The notes below the pieces were generated by a model. It ran no database searches. It was not told where the DNA came from and saw only the letters and a program-made list of their open reading frames with translations. From NCBI GenBank assembly GCA_035048815.1, contig JAUCBN010000006.1, positions 17,065,001 through 17,129,000 on the forward strand: a stretch of 64,000 nt of DNA, given 5' to 3'. How positions within the stretch are numbered: position 1 is the stretch's first letter; each line of letters begins with the position of its first letter. Positions 12,092 to 24,391 of the stretch are shown here, piece after piece. The translations under genes and the position numbers were made by a program. This DNA is from Abelmoschus esculentus. Lineage: Eukaryota; Streptophyta; Magnoliopsida; Malvales; Malvaceae.

Positions 12092-13269
12092 TATACGAGA
12101 ACTAAAAAATTAAAATATCTGGGAAAACACTTAAAATAACATTTTTTTAAAAAATTATTAAAATAATAATATTTAGAGTTATATTTTAAAAATAATATGA
12201 GTTTTTGATAATTTTAAGGAAATAAATCAAAATTTACGGTGTTTTTTATTTTCTAAATACACATATTTTCCCTATTTTTTCCATAACTTTATTAATTACT
12301 TAAATTGGTCAACCTTTTACCTTGATTTGAAATGAATTTTATTTTTTCGACCATTTATGTGCCGTAGAATAAAGACATGTACAATAAAATACATTTTAAA
12401 GAATTAAAGATTTATATTTTATTTAAGTGATTCGAATTTTGATATTATATATATATATAATATGTCTGGTTATTAAAAGATTAAAAAAATTAAATTGATA
12501 CTATATTATAATTACATTAATATATTTAAAAAAATCACATCGACATGCTTTTATTATTGATACACTTTGAGGTTGTGAATTTTTGCTTTTAAAAATATTT
12601 AATTTTAGTGTTTAAAAATTTAAATTAAGATTTAAAATTTAAGTGTTTAAAAATTATGATTTAAAGTTAATGTTTTAAGGTGCATGCTAATATAATTAAA
12701 TATTAAATTTTAATATATAGACTGTAATATTTAACGTTAAATTAAAATTTTATCAATAATCTTTAATTCAAAATGACTATAACTGAACTCTTAAATTCTA
12801 AATTTTAAATAATTTAAACGTTAAAATTAAAACATTTTCTTAAATAAATTTTTTATAAACAATTTGTTTATGAAATAATTAAACCTTCGTTAAATAATTT
12901 CAAAGAATATTTGAGTAATAAATCCCAGAGATCCGATCAAACTAAAATCCATTATTGGCGCCGCAGTTGGAAAAGGATTTGAATTCCTCGGGCCTCTGTT
13001 CCAGCTCTGAGCTCTTGGGTAATGATGAACGATGCGTCGATGCAGGATTACTGCGACGAAACCGAGGACTGTGGGCCATGTTCCATCCAACTACCGCGTC
13101 GTCTGGTTACATTTCTATTTATCTCCGGTTCAAGGTCATTAAGTCGCGATTTAAGAAGTTGCAATGGCGGATTAATCTCATATTTTACTAAAATGTTGAA
13201 AAGATTCCTTTTCTATGCTTAAAATCGAGAGAGCCCAATAAAAAACAGCCTTCGGAAACTGAAACCAAT
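12092..13269. other. Gene-free upstream region of the LCBK2-like gene
   Basis: AT-rich to about 12890. A GC-richer island follows (12930-13220) with short frames on both strands, none of which resembles a protein I recognise. It probably holds the promoter and 5' leader of the kinase gene that starts at 13270. Confidence 0.5.
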
Positions 13270-16014
13270 ATGATTTGCTATTATAATCACTTAGTGGCGC
13301 CACTTGTTGGGCTACGCTTTTCGATTGCGAAGCCTAAGCCTTCCGTATTGAGAGCAGAGAACCCCATGGCTTCTGATCTCTCCTCTGACAGCTCCGTCTT
13401 CCGCGGCGTATCCTCTTCTTCTCACATCCGCCGCCGTGATTTAGTCTTCGTCGTCAATCCTCGAGGTTTTTGATCGATTTTACCTTTCTCCGCTTTTTGT
13501 TTGTTTTCTGAGAAAATGTCTCGCTTTCCGATTTTGAGGCAGGTGCTAATGGGAAAACCGGTAAAGAGTGGAAGAAACTGCTTCCTCATCTTCAATCTCG
13601 CCTCGGGAGTGATTGTAACGTGAGTTTGATTTTTCATTTTTTTTCGACAGATCATCGCTTAATTCGTTTGGTGTTTATTCTTTCCCCTTTTGTCAGTCTT
13701 TTACCACTTAAATAGTTCAAACTGTGTTTTTTTGGTTGAAATTTGCTGAAAATCTTTTACATGTGTGGCAGATATGTGAATCCTTTACTTCTGGTCCTTC
13801 TCATGCAATTGACATTACTAGGGAGGTAGGAATAAGGGCTTCTTTTACAGTTCTTTTTCCTAATGGAGACTATGAGATTGAGTTGGAGTTAAGAGTCACT
13901 ATATATAAGTTATAAATGGCTTGCAGGCGATAAGGGAGGGTGCTGAGGCTGTCATTGCAGTTGGAGGTGATGGGACGCTTCATGAGGTGCAGATTTTTCT
14001 TTTTCTATTTCATTGTAGTGTCTATAATCAAATGTGGTTCCAAGATAGCAATGATCTTGTAGAATCTTCTATATTTCCCCTTTTATTTGCATACTTCGTT
14101 TAGAAGAGCATATGATAGATTGAATAATCTTTTTTGGATGTGATAAGCAGGTTGTGAATGGATTCTTTTGGGATGGGAAACCTGTTGCTAATCTGAAAAC
14201 AGAGGCTGTTCATTCAACAGCTCTAGGTGTAAGAATTCACATTAAGCTTTTTCTCCCCCCCCCCCCCCCCCCCCTCTTTTTCTAAGGAATGTAGCTCGGC
14301 TCTGGTGATTGACAATCATGAATTTATATGTTCTTGCTCATTTGTCTTTGCTTGCATGCCAGTAATCTCTTTGTTATTTTTTCCCGAGTAACATACAACA
14401 ATGTTGTCCCCTCTTGCAGCTCATTCCCTTGGGCACAGGGTCAGATTTTGCCCGAACATTGGGCTGGTTAGTTTGTGTTTATCTAGTTTAGGATGTAGAT
14501 ACATTTGTTACAAGCTTTTATGATATTATTGCTTTATGTCAAGTGTTTGTTCTGTTTTTCTCAGGAAAAACGATCCATTTGAAGCCATAGAACGAATTGC
14601 TAAAGGTATTTTAATGCCCTTTCTAGATCTGTGCCTCCCTTGTTAATTTCTAGTAAATACAAGCTGTAGATGCTTTTATTTTCCTAGGATTTCATTTCAT
14701 AATGCTGCTGTATCATAGGGGTGAGATCACGAATTGACGTTGGTGTCATTAGCAAAGAAGGGGAAGGATCTCATTATTTCATAAATGTTGCTGATATCCA
14801 TCTGTAAGATTCACTTGGTCATTTTTTAGAATTAATCCTCGATAAACCATAAGCTCATTTCACTAGCCTCACTGAAGTCTTTTGTGGGATTTTACAGGAG
14901 TGCAAAGGCAGGATATTATGCTTCAAGATACAAGAAATTTGGAAACTTGTGCTATGTTATCGGTGCTTTGCAAGCCTTTATTGGCCACCGTAATCATGAT
15001 CTTAGAATCAAGGTACACTTTTGTTTTGTAAGGATCTGACATGTTTTACATTTCTAGAAGTTCTTTTATGCGCTGATACATTAGGTTATGCTGTACCCTT
15101 ATCACGCTTATTTTCACATGATTGCATTTACACTTTTGACCATAAAAGTAATTCCACATTACAGGTGAATGAGGGCGAGTGGAAAACATGCTCTCAAGTC
15201 ACAGCCCTCTGTGTTGGAAATGCAAAGTACTTCGGCGGTGGCATGAAAATTACACCAAATGCTGATCCTCGTAGTGGAAGTTTTGAGGTGAAATAGTTTT
15301 CCTGTTCATCTATGTGATTACTAGTATTTGTTAATACTTAGGTGCAACAGTAGTTTGTTTAAAATTTTCCCTACACTTTGCAGGTTGTCATTCTTCAGGA
15401 CTTCAAGTGGTATGACTTCCTTCTAAACCTGCACAAGCTATACAATGGGACGCATTTGTCCGTGAATAATGTGACCTCAAGAAAGTAAGCAGCTTTTCTT
15501 TTTTGGTATCCTGTCTGTGTGCCCTCTCCCTTCTGCTGTCTTCTTTCCTAATTTAGGTAGCTTCTTTTGCATGAGCAATTGTTCATAACCTTAACTCGAT
15601 GTAAGAGATGGTTGCTTACGTTCCATTTAAACGTTGGATTTGTTTTGGTCGTAAACTCTTCAACACGCCATTTTCCTTGGATGGTTTTCCACTCAAATAA
15701 TGATAGGAGCAAAGAAACTCAAGGAATTGATGGTCCGAAAACCTTGTCATCCTCGAAACCTTTGCATCGTATTTAAAGCTTCCCAAAGCTATCCATTATG
15801 TCCATACGTTTTTTAGCCTTAAACTGTACAAGAGATGGTATTCATAGAGAACTTACAAACTTATGTTGTTTTCTTTTATTGCAGTGTATATACGATCGAG
15901 GTAGATGACATTTCTGGCAGTGGCAACATTTTCATTCAGTCTGATGGGGAACATTTAGGATTTCTTCCTAGGAAGTTGTCTATTCTACCTGCTGCAATCG
16001 AGATGATTTGCTGA
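13270..16014 (+). CDS. LCBK2: Sphingoid long-chain base kinase 2-like (DAGK-catalytic family), probably mitochondrial
   Basis: Twelve exons: 13270-13465, 13543-13619, 13772-13825, 13927-13986, 14151-14228, 14420-14466, 14565-14605, 14719-14803, 14898-15012, 15165-15287, 15384-15484, 15885-16014. All introns are GT-AG and the frame closes to 368 residues, close to the Arabidopsis LCBK2 length (about 364). The family phosphorylates sphingoid bases or diacylglycerol with ATP. Visible motifs are the nucleotide-binding VVNPRGANGKTG (about 61-72), VGGDGTLHE (121-129) and [10 protein letters not shown] (158-167), the hallmark of DAGK_cat/LCBK proteins. The C-terminal part has [18 protein letters not shown] and QSDGEHLGF, typical of the second domain. 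The first 35 residues are basic, Ser-rich and without Asp, which fits a mitochondrial presequence. The start is the first ATG in frame; the next, MASDLSS, is at residue 33. The substrate is inferred from the family only. Confidence 0.92.
14255..14274 (+). repeat. Poly-C run in intron 5 of the LCBK2-like gene
   Basis: Twenty consecutive C residues just after the exon 5 donor, in a pyrimidine-rich intron. Its length is prone to replication and sequencing error; no effect on the coding model. Confidence 0.95.
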
Positions 16015-16322
16015 TTTGAACCCCAGAAGAAACATCTGTTTTTGATTCGATTCGGTCGATGTATCGATTTACTCCAAAACTATGCCATCTCCATGCATAA
16101 AGTTGAGTAAGACAAGCAAATAATCCCATCAAACTTAGAAGCAGGAAGATATGAGACAGAACACTACCCTTTCTAAACTACCAAACTATTGTGCTTATGT
16201 GGAGTAAATTTTGAGAAGAGCACCATCTTTCACCAATGCTGGGGGACTTTTTTTTTTTTTTTTTTTTTTACATTATGTCGTAGGATTCCTTGTTTTCTTG
16301 CTAATGTCTACAAGCTTAGTGC

Positions 16323-16841
16323 TAGGGGAAATTTTAGTTAAATTAACCGATTGAATTATTTTTTTTTCGATTAACTCGATCGATTAGTTTTAAGTAAGTC
16401 CGATTAGTGATTATTTTATTTTTTAAAAATTTTAGTTATTAGTTAATTCGGTTCGAAACCGGTTAATTAAAATTATTATATATTAAATGTTATATATGTT
16501 ATATATATATTTATTTTTAGTCATTGAACTTTTAAAAATTATAAAATGATCATTAAATATTTTGATATATTATAAAATAGTCATTAAATTTTTATCAAAT
16601 TAATATAATATAAAAGTTTAGTGACTAAGAAAAATCATTTTAACATAATTTAATAACATATTGTGTAATTCATCTAAATATTTATAACAAATTTTAGTTA
16701 ATCTGAAAATCGATTTAATTAACTAAAATAATTTCGATTTAGTTTATTTGATTGTGAATAATTCAGATAGGTTAACAATTAAAGTTTAAAAGTTTTAACT
16801 GATCAAATTAATTGAATACACGTCCCTACTACACGTCCCTA
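16323..16841. mobile_element. hAT-type MITE with perfect 8-bp duplication
   Basis: A 519-bp non-coding insertion bounded by CTTAGTGC on both sides (16315-16322 and 16842-16849). It starts TAGGGG and ends CGTCCCTA. Subterminal TTAATT/GATTGAATT blocks recur inverted near the other end. The right end carries a doubled ACACGTCCCTACT. The 8-bp duplication and TAGGG ends suggest hAT. It lies in the 3' flank of the kinase gene. Confidence 0.75.
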
Positions 16842-17506
16842 CTTAGTGCGATACTTTTCTTACCATTGGATTGGCATATACATTATTTGAATTATTCAAA
16901 TTCGAATATGCATATCTGTTTAAAGATCTGAATTTGTTTCTATCTATATGATCCTGTGTCCACTTGAGGAAACGGAAGAGTGATTTTGGATCGGATCGTA
17001 AGAGAGGCTATCGTCTATATCTCCGAAAAATTTATTTTTATTCTTTTATTTAGATTCTTTTTAAAAGTTTTTTTTTTTTATAAATTTGTCCTCTATTTAT
17101 GTTATATTTACCCCCTTCAGACTCTGATAAAAAGTATCTTAATACAAAAAATGCATTTTTTAAAAAATATTCAATAAATGATCCCATGCAGGACATAAAA
17201 AAATTGTGAATAAATCTGTTAATCGTGTTCAATTATAAATCAAAAAGTAAAGAAAATAAAGATTACAAAAACTATTTATTCTTGATCCTGTTCTTCAATC
17301 TATAATCCTCGTACCAACTTGTTTGATTTCTTTCCACACCATAACTTCAAATGCTAGGATTTTGACACCAGAACCAGAACCAGAGACTAAGAATACAGAC
17401 TGCAGAGCACCTACAATAGAAACAAAAACAGATGGCAATTCAAAAGCCAAGCTTCTTACTTTATTATTTCAGTATCAAAAACACCAGAAAGGAATTCTGA
17501 AAAAAG

Positions 17507-17518
17507 TATATGTATATG

Positions 17519-17549
<31 letters not shown>

Positions 17550-17551
17550 AT
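17507..17551. repeat. Microsatellite (GTATAT)n-(TA)n
   Basis: About four GTATAT units followed by about ten TA units. It lies downstream of the RVE stop codon (which is at 17902 on the minus strand), possibly in its 3' UTR. Confidence 0.9.
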
Positions 17552-17901
17552 TATACAGCCAAAACTCAGAAAAGAAGCACCCAAAACTCCATACACAGTG
17601 TGGTAGCCTCTGACAGTTGATTTTTGTATGATATATACATGGCAAATAAATAAATACATTAGAGAATTCACAAGCTAACCTATGCTACAAGCTGCTGCAA
17701 AGTTCTGGGAAGATCACACCTATCACCTATGTCACACACGACACATACATACACATCTACACTCTGTTAGCGAGTTGACAACATGCTGCCTGGACCTTTT
17801 TCCAGCAACCTGTGGCATACAATCAGGTCATGGAATGAGAATGAGGCGACAATGGGAGGAAAAAGGGGATACACTGTTTCAGAGACACCAAAGTTACCTT
17901 G

Positions 17902-20502
17902 TTATGCTGTCGGAACTGCAGTTGCTGAGTTTAGAGAGTGAATGTCATTGTACAAATGTTTAACATCCTTAGACTCTGCATCATATGTTGAAAGCAACAT
18001 TCTCTGCATTGATTTTTCTATTAGTCAGTAAAGAATCAAACATATACATTGAGATGTCTGAAGTTGTGTTTGATCTGTTGGCACTAGCCGGTTTGCATTT
18101 TCTTTTGCAGTGAAGATACTAGAGTTGGAAATGACAGCTAAATTCTTGGCTGAAAAAAGATGTCATGAAGTGGGATAACTAATAACTCTAAAAGCAATAT
18201 CATAGGACTTTTCCATCAAAAACTGGCTCATACCTAAATTGAATCACGGTGTAAAATACAGTTTGTAAGTGCCAACAGTGAATATAAGACAAGCTGAAGA
18301 TAAGGGAAGAGGATTTACATGATCCTCAAACTCGGGGCTTGTCAAATTGACAGAGAGGTTCCTCATTAACAACAGAATCTGCAAAGAGGCAATAAATAGC
18401 AACCATAAGCATTTTATCAAGAGGATAAGATTATTAACATCTTCTAGGGTGACATACAGTTTCCAAATTTATTGGGTCCATCTGCTTCAACTTCTGCAAA
18501 TGCCCGCTTGCACCTGGGTCAAAGACACTGCCAATGAAGTTGTACACCTGAGCAAAATCTGGCAGAACTGCATCAGATAGAAAATGAACTTATCACTTAT
18601 AGGATAGGGAAACTTCAGGATGTGATAACAAAAAATACTCAAGACGATGTTTAATTATCTTGTAATCTTAAAAATTCAGTGCTAGACTAACAATAATGAT
18701 TCATGACACTGATAATAACTCCCATTCAAGCATTTTGCTGCGTTAAACTACACAATTTGAAGTCCACAAGTAACATGTCTACCAGTAATAGATATGAGAA
18801 AACTGAAAAGAGCATCACACGAATACAGAACAACAACATCAACCGAAGATGGGTTGATTTTCTTCATCATGTAAATAACATGATCTTTTTCTTGCAAACT
18901 GAGAAAAGTGAATCCTTTTGTGAAAAATAAATAACCTAAATGAGAAAAGTAAACAGTATGAATAAAGTATAGAGTGGATATGTCAAACCAACCAAACTTA
19001 TTTCTTAATACCAAGCACTTAATTCAGTAATATGCGGCAAGCGTTAAATCACTAGTCGAGTTAGATTATAGTAGATGTTAAGATGTGGAATGAAGCTTCA
19101 ATATATAGAAGCAAACTTTTTAGAAATTGTATGCATGAGAAAACATGTCTTTTTGGCGTTGTAGCTTATAGGCATGGGAACATGGTCCAATGGTGCCTGT
19201 ATCAAGCTCAAGGTAGAAATAAAATGCTAACCTCTAGATTGCTTCCAATGAGCTCCCCGGTCAATTATTTCACCAAATGACCAAGTTCTGGGAGTGCTTT
19301 CACTGCTGCTACTATAACAGGAATTATGCACAACAGTTGGTCCGGCTAAAACTGCATCATCTAAAAACATGCACGCCCATACATTGTTACACTTCTTAAG
19401 ATTAGAAAGGAAGTATAAAAGAGGTAAAAAAGTTATGAAACAATTAAAAACCTTTAGTCATTTGAGATACAGTAACAGGCGGCATAGAGTTGTAACACCA
19501 GGAAGACAAAGATGCAGGGGCAATCGAATTTCCGGGCACTTCTGATGAATCTTGTCTGTACGTATAACCAGGTTCATGCAAAGCAGATGAAGATTGAAAT
19601 GGTCCAAAAACTTGGGGTACAACAGAAGCTACACAGATGCAAAATAACAATGTCAATAGAAGATCAAGAGCTACAAAGCTATAGATGATACCGAAACCTT
19701 GGCCATACTGACCATTTTTGGTAGCTTTTTGCGGGTACGGATGAGCTGCTTTCCTTTTTGGCCGAGGGGGAGGTACATGTTCACTAGTCCCATTTTTCTG
19801 AACCTTTAGAAAATACTTCTGTGCATGACTGCGTATCTGCCAACAGAATCCATTGAAACATTCAGTAAAACATGCTGAAAACACCACATAGACAAGTTCT
19901 TGTGGAAAGAAAATCAAGACATCTAAATTACCTGGATCACTGTCTTTGACCCAACAAATGCTTCAATCTTCTTCCAATCACGATCAAATCTAAAATAAGT
20001 AATGAGAATTAAAAAGAAATCAGCACCATGAGGCAGAAAGTCAGCATCTAAAACGTAAAGCAGCAGACTTGCTCAATGTTCAAGTGCCTTGGTGGCTAAC
20101 ACTAACTTAAAATGTATGCATTCAAATAAAAAGAACAAGACTTTTGTATCTCCCTTCATTTGAATTCAATTTCCCAACCAACCCCAAAGCAGATAAATTC
20201 AAACAAAAGAAATCCATAGATTTTAGAAAGGAGAAGAAATCGAGATTGACTAACAATTGAAGGGCTTCGAGAAACTTCTCGTGCTCCTGCTCAGTCCAGG
20301 TCTCTCTAGACTTGGTAATAGTGTAAGGCTTCCGGGTTTTCTTACTGGGATCCTCCGAATACACGGTTGTGTTGCCGACAGTGGAGGTGGATGGAGGATG
20401 TGGAGCCTGAGGCGGCGGCACAGAATCAACACCGGGTAGGGCCATATTCATGGGATTGAAATAGTAAAAGCCTTGAGCTGGGTTGGGGCTCACTGACACC
20501 AT
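17902..20502 (-). CDS. RVE6: REVEILLE 6/8-type MYB-related (LHY/CCA1-like) transcription factor
   Basis: Eight exons on the minus strand: 20502-20255, 19989-19932, 19836-19713, 19628-19452, 19360-19232, 18567-18458, 18378-18319, 18003-17902. They join in frame to 335 residues, about the size of Arabidopsis RVE6. These nuclear proteins bind evening elements and activate evening genes of the circadian clock. A single MYB repeat (about 66-113) starts [12 protein letters not shown] and ends with the diagnostic SHAQKYF (105-111). Pro-rich [16 protein letters not shown] follows. The C-terminal block [16 protein letters not shown] to [10 protein letters not shown] (about 248-313) is the LCL domain of the RVE4/6/8 branch, missing in RVE1/2/7 and CCA1/[18 protein letters not shown] is the first in-frame ATG. 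RVE6 versus RVE8 or RVE4 orthology is not settled by eye. The gene converges on LCBK2. Confidence 0.93.
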
Positions 20503-20621
20503 AATCTTAAAAATTTCGCAACCTTCAGCTCCTCTTAGATTTCGATTTCAGTCCTGAGCTTCGCTGGATTTTTCTTCTTTTTGTTTGCAGTTGGCTCTTT
20601 GGAAAGTCGGACAAATCGCGG

Positions 20622-20633
20622 CTTTATATATAG
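20622..20633 (-). promoter_or_regulatory. TATA box of the RVE gene
   Basis: On the minus strand CTATATATAAAG lies about 120 bp upstream of the ATG at 20502, a normal distance for a short 5' UTR. Confidence 0.65.
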
Positions 20634-20677
20634 AGTGAAAATCACATTTCTTGATTTTACCTACAGGGCATGTCGTA

Positions 20678-20683
20678 CACGTG
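20678..20683. promoter_or_regulatory. G-box upstream of the RVE gene
   Basis: The palindrome CACGTG (in TACACGTGGA) lies about 45 bp upstream of the TATA box. G-boxes bind bHLH (PIF) and bZIP factors and are common in light- and clock-controlled promoters. I saw no full evening element in the 200 bp upstream. Confidence 0.55.
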
Positions 20684-20884
20684 GAGCATTATAAACCATT
20701 AGATTGGTAGGGGAGGACAGGTGTTATTTGCGGAATATTTTATTTATTTTAAAAAATAAAATAATTGGGGTTTACTGGATACGGCAGTTAAGATTGTCCA
20801 CGCCTCTAAAGGTGTCAGGTTCTGCCGGTTTGGTATGCGTTTAACCATTTAAGTATATTTATTAGTGGTGTTAATATTACGCTC

Positions 20885-21177
20885 TAAGGTGATAAAAGAG
20901 ATTTATCGGTGAGTGAGTTATTTGAGTTTAGTTCAATTAAAATTTAATTTAAATAGATTATATAAATTTGAGTTTAATTAAAATTTTAATAAATTAAGTT
21001 AAATTTACTTAAATTTAGTTTGAAAAACAAGTAAATAATTTTAGAATAATTAAATTCTATATATGTTACATATGCGCTAAAAATTATTTTTTAAAAAATA
21101 ATAATAAAATATGAGAAATTATTAAAACTAAATGGATTAAATTGGCTAGGGCTTGACTTGATTTATTATCACCTTTA
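20885..21177. mobile_element. Possible small inverted-repeat element
   Basis: AAGGTGATAA near 20886 is matched by its reverse complement TTATCACCTT near 21166-21175, bounding about 290 bp of AT-rich non-coding DNA. No convincing target duplication was found, so the ends are uncertain. Confidence 0.3.
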
Positions 21178-22352
21178 TCTGCTTATAACTGTCTCTTTGT
21201 TTTAGTAAATTTAAGATTTAATGTAAAATTATTAAATTAATAAGTTTAAATCAGTAAGTTTAAGATTTAATATACTTAATTATTAAAACAGTAAAATTAT
21301 TAACAAGCAATTTTCATATTTTAATTGTTTATTTCAGTATTTATGATCGATCAATACGATACAAATACTATTTAATATTTGTTATATACGTTTTAAAAAT
21401 AAAATAAAGAATATTATTATATAATTTTAGTTGTTAATTTTAATTTATTGAATAATTTTAAATTGTATAAAATTAGATGAATTTTATATGATGTAATCGT
21501 ATAAGTGAATTTTACATGGGATTTAGAGGTTCGATCCCTATCAATTATTATTTTCGTATACTATATAGAGTAAAAAAAAATTAAATATAATTTATTCTAA
21601 AAAATCGTATTTTGGTCCCCTCTCAACTAGAAAAATTTTAAAATATATATTTTAGTCCCTTTATAAAAAAATTTTAATTTCACCCAATGAATATCTTTGA
21701 TTGATTGGTCTCATAAATAATGTAATAAAAACAATCTATGATATAATATTTTTCACTCAATAAAAAATTAAACAAAAAAATTAATTTAATATATATCTTT
21801 AATTAGTTAGTCTCACAAAAATAACCCACAATATAATTTTTTTATACCAAGTTGTGACATATGCACGTGAGTAGACAAGGATCAGATTTTGCTGTACAAT
21901 TCAGGTCACGTGAGTCTGACAGGACATGAGTAACCAACTTCAAACACAGAACTGGACCCATGCACGTTTCATGCGTATTATCTCAGATCACGTGCGTTTC
22001 ATATTAATTATAAAATACAAACACTAATATCTTATACGAAGTCATTTAAATCGAATATTTTTAATATATTATCAATTATATTATATTTTTAAACATTGAT
22101 ATTCAAATCATTAATTAATTAAAATTTAATATTATAAATATTTATTATACGAATAATACTCACAATTTAATTTTTTTTATCTATAATATCAAAATTTAAA
22201 TCTATTTAAAAATTAAACTAAAAAAATATTTAAAACTTAAAAATAAACCTTCGTGTGTGGATCCAATATTTTTCTGTCAATTACTGCCATGGCCCAATTA
22301 TTCATTATTTTCAGTTCCAAAATAAAATGGTTCCCTCCGAACCTCAATTTAG
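21178..22352. other. Gene-free AT-rich DNA
   Basis: No frame of interest. A tRNA-type B-box GGTTCGATCCC lies at about 21529-21539 without a matching A-box. 21700-21835 holds two imperfect copies of an AT-rich block beginning ATATCTTTGATTGATTGGTC. 21860-22000 is a short GC-richer patch with several CACGTG/CACGTGA-like steps. Confidence 0.5.
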
Positions 22353-22369
22353 TGGGCTTTTTTTTTGAT

Positions 22370-23441
22370 AAGTGTGTATTTTATTATCCAAGACAAGAAA
22401 ATAAGTCTCTTAAAGTTTATTTTGGACAGACATCCCGATTAGGAAATTTTTCAAGATGTACAAAGAGTCCTATTTACATCATCTAAATGTATACTCTTAC
22501 CCCGTAAACAAATACGAACCACGTTTATAATGCACCTAAGTATACAATTTTCAGACCTATTCGTGTGCCGAAATATCCTTCTATTACGCTCCTCCCATAC
22601 AAAGTACACAAAAGAGCCCCAAGCTAACTTAAGCAATTGAACAATCAAGGACCTCCCCTCAAATGACCAATCTAATTCAGCATTCCACACCAACATACTT
22701 CTATGGACCTCGCATAACCTCAAAGTCTCATTCCATACAGTCCTGGCAAATCTACAAGCCGAGAAGAGATGATCTCGAGCCTCCATCATGCCCTCGCAAA
22801 ACATACACCCTTCCTCCATCTCTCGACCCATCCTTAACAACTATCTCGAGTAGGCAATCTATCCAAAATTGCCATCCACAAAATAGTAGAGTGTTTAGGG
22901 ATGTGCAGAGAAAACCAAACCATCTTATGCCAAGACACCCTGGGCCTTACCTCCCGAGTTGCCTTCCAAACAGCTTCCATTGTCAAACCATTCCCCTGCA
23001 ACATTAAAGGCTGCATCTTATCTCTCAAATTCAACAATTTCCGCAAGCACCAACTATAATGTTGCTTAGGTTGTACTGTCCACACATCTCCATCCTTTAG
23101 GACATATTTTTGAACCCAAGCCACCCATAAAGACCCTTTCGAAGCAAGTAATTTTCTTAACAGAAGAGAAAAACAAGCTTGGTTCCATTCCTTTAAGCTC
23201 CGCAACCCTAAACCACCCTCATTTTTAGGAGAACAAATTTGCTTTCATCCCACCCTTGCACCCTGGGCAGAACAATCCTTTCCTTTCCAAAAGAATCTCA
23301 CACAAAGTTGCTCAATTTCAGTCAGCACACCTTTCGACAAAACCACCTGCCTACACCAAAAATTAATCATACTGAACAACACAACTTTAATCAATTGAAG
23401 CCTCCCTGCATAACTCAATAGTCTTTTTACCCATTGTGTAC
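22370..23441 (-). mobile_element. 5'-truncated LINE (L1-type) insertion
   Basis: 1,072 bp inserted on the minus strand between two copies of a 17-bp duplication, TGGGCTTT(T/C)TTTTTGAT (22353-22369 and 23442-23458), with one mismatch. Only the 3' end of a LINE ORF2 is left: the region after the reverse transcriptase core plus the zf-RVT domain. Truncation from the 5' side and a long duplication are the signature of target-primed reverse transcription. The A-rich 3' tail merges with the duplication. Confidence 0.9.
22451..23436 (-). pseudogene. LINE ORF2 C-terminal fragment (zf-RVT domain), broken
   Basis: Read on the minus strand, the fragment runs TQWVKRLLSYAGRLQLIKVV, FFWKGKD, GGLGLRSLKEWNQA, then the zf-RVT domain with FSLHIPKHSTILWMAILDRL, a C-x2-C pair (CMFCEG), DHLFSACRFARTVW and the closing FVYFVWEERNRRIF. 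It has an in-frame TGA near 23246 and a single-base frameshift near 22838 that moves the frame between DRLPTRDS and the LRMGRE segment. It ends at a natural-looking stop near 22451. It cannot make a working protein. Confidence 0.9.
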
Positions 23442-23458
23442 TGGGCTTTCTTTTTGAT

Positions 23459-24391
23459 GTCTAAAATTTAATAATGTAATATTTGTGTTTGCTTTTTATA
23501 TAGTACTTTTATTTATTAAAATATTATCATTATTGATTTTACGACTCAAAATATATTATTTATTATAAGATATAGATTAATATCTCTACTTTTTAAAACA
23601 ATGCTTTTAACTTAAAAAAATGTTAGAAATAATATTTGGTTTTTCCATTTTATTATACTTCCCAAAATAAGTAACAAAATAAAATATGAAATTAGAAAAA
23701 AAAATTAATCTATCCAAAATAAGATAATATAGTATAATATACTCTTTATTTGGATTTTTCTTTTAAATTTTGATGTACTCTTAACTTAATATCAACTCTA
23801 TTTTTTTTATTTCGTTCCGAAAGGTCTTGTTTTTTTCGAATACAAATCATCTGTTTTTATTATGATATTTTTGGTGTTTCATCTTAAATTAATGAATTTA
23901 AAGTTTAGAGAATTAATAAAAGGAGACACAAATAGAAAACATTTTTTTAAAAAGAGGTTTAAGTTTTCACTTTTCATATAAAAAATAAGATTAAATATTA
24001 AAACCTCAAAAATCTTAATACATTCTTTATTTTGTTATTCATCGAAGATTGTTAAAAAACTAAAAAGAGTTAAATATCTACATCATCTCTAACTTAATCA
24101 GTTCGTTTATTCATTTGCTCAAACCTCACATTTTTTTCTTTCTAAATTTTTATGTTTATATTAAATTATAATAGTGTCAATAGATTTTATCGATATTCAA
24201 AAAAATAAAAAAATTGACGAGCTTAACGAGTAATAAGTTGAGTCAACCAATAAATTTTTTAACGAGCACGAGTCGAACAAATTTTTATCGAGTTTAACAA
24301 ACGAGTCAAATCAAACAACGAATACATATCAATCACTACTTAAATCGCGAACAACTCACTTGATAAACATCCTTAAAACAAATGCTAATAT
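23459..24391. other. Gene-free AT-rich DNA
   Basis: No frames or clear repeats. 24190-24360 contains ACGAGT-rich degenerate sequence (GTTGAGTCAACC, CGAGTCGAACAA), of the style found in the MITEs of this window, but without bounded ends. Confidence 0.5.

Noticed and set aside
21529..21539. Isolated B-box GGTTCGATCCC
   Set aside because: No A-box upstream, no tRNA fold and no A-tail; too little to call a tRNA or SINE.
24190..24360. Degenerate ACGAGT-rich stretch before the MITE at 24392
   Set aside because: No inverted ends or target duplication; could be an older MITE but cannot be bounded.
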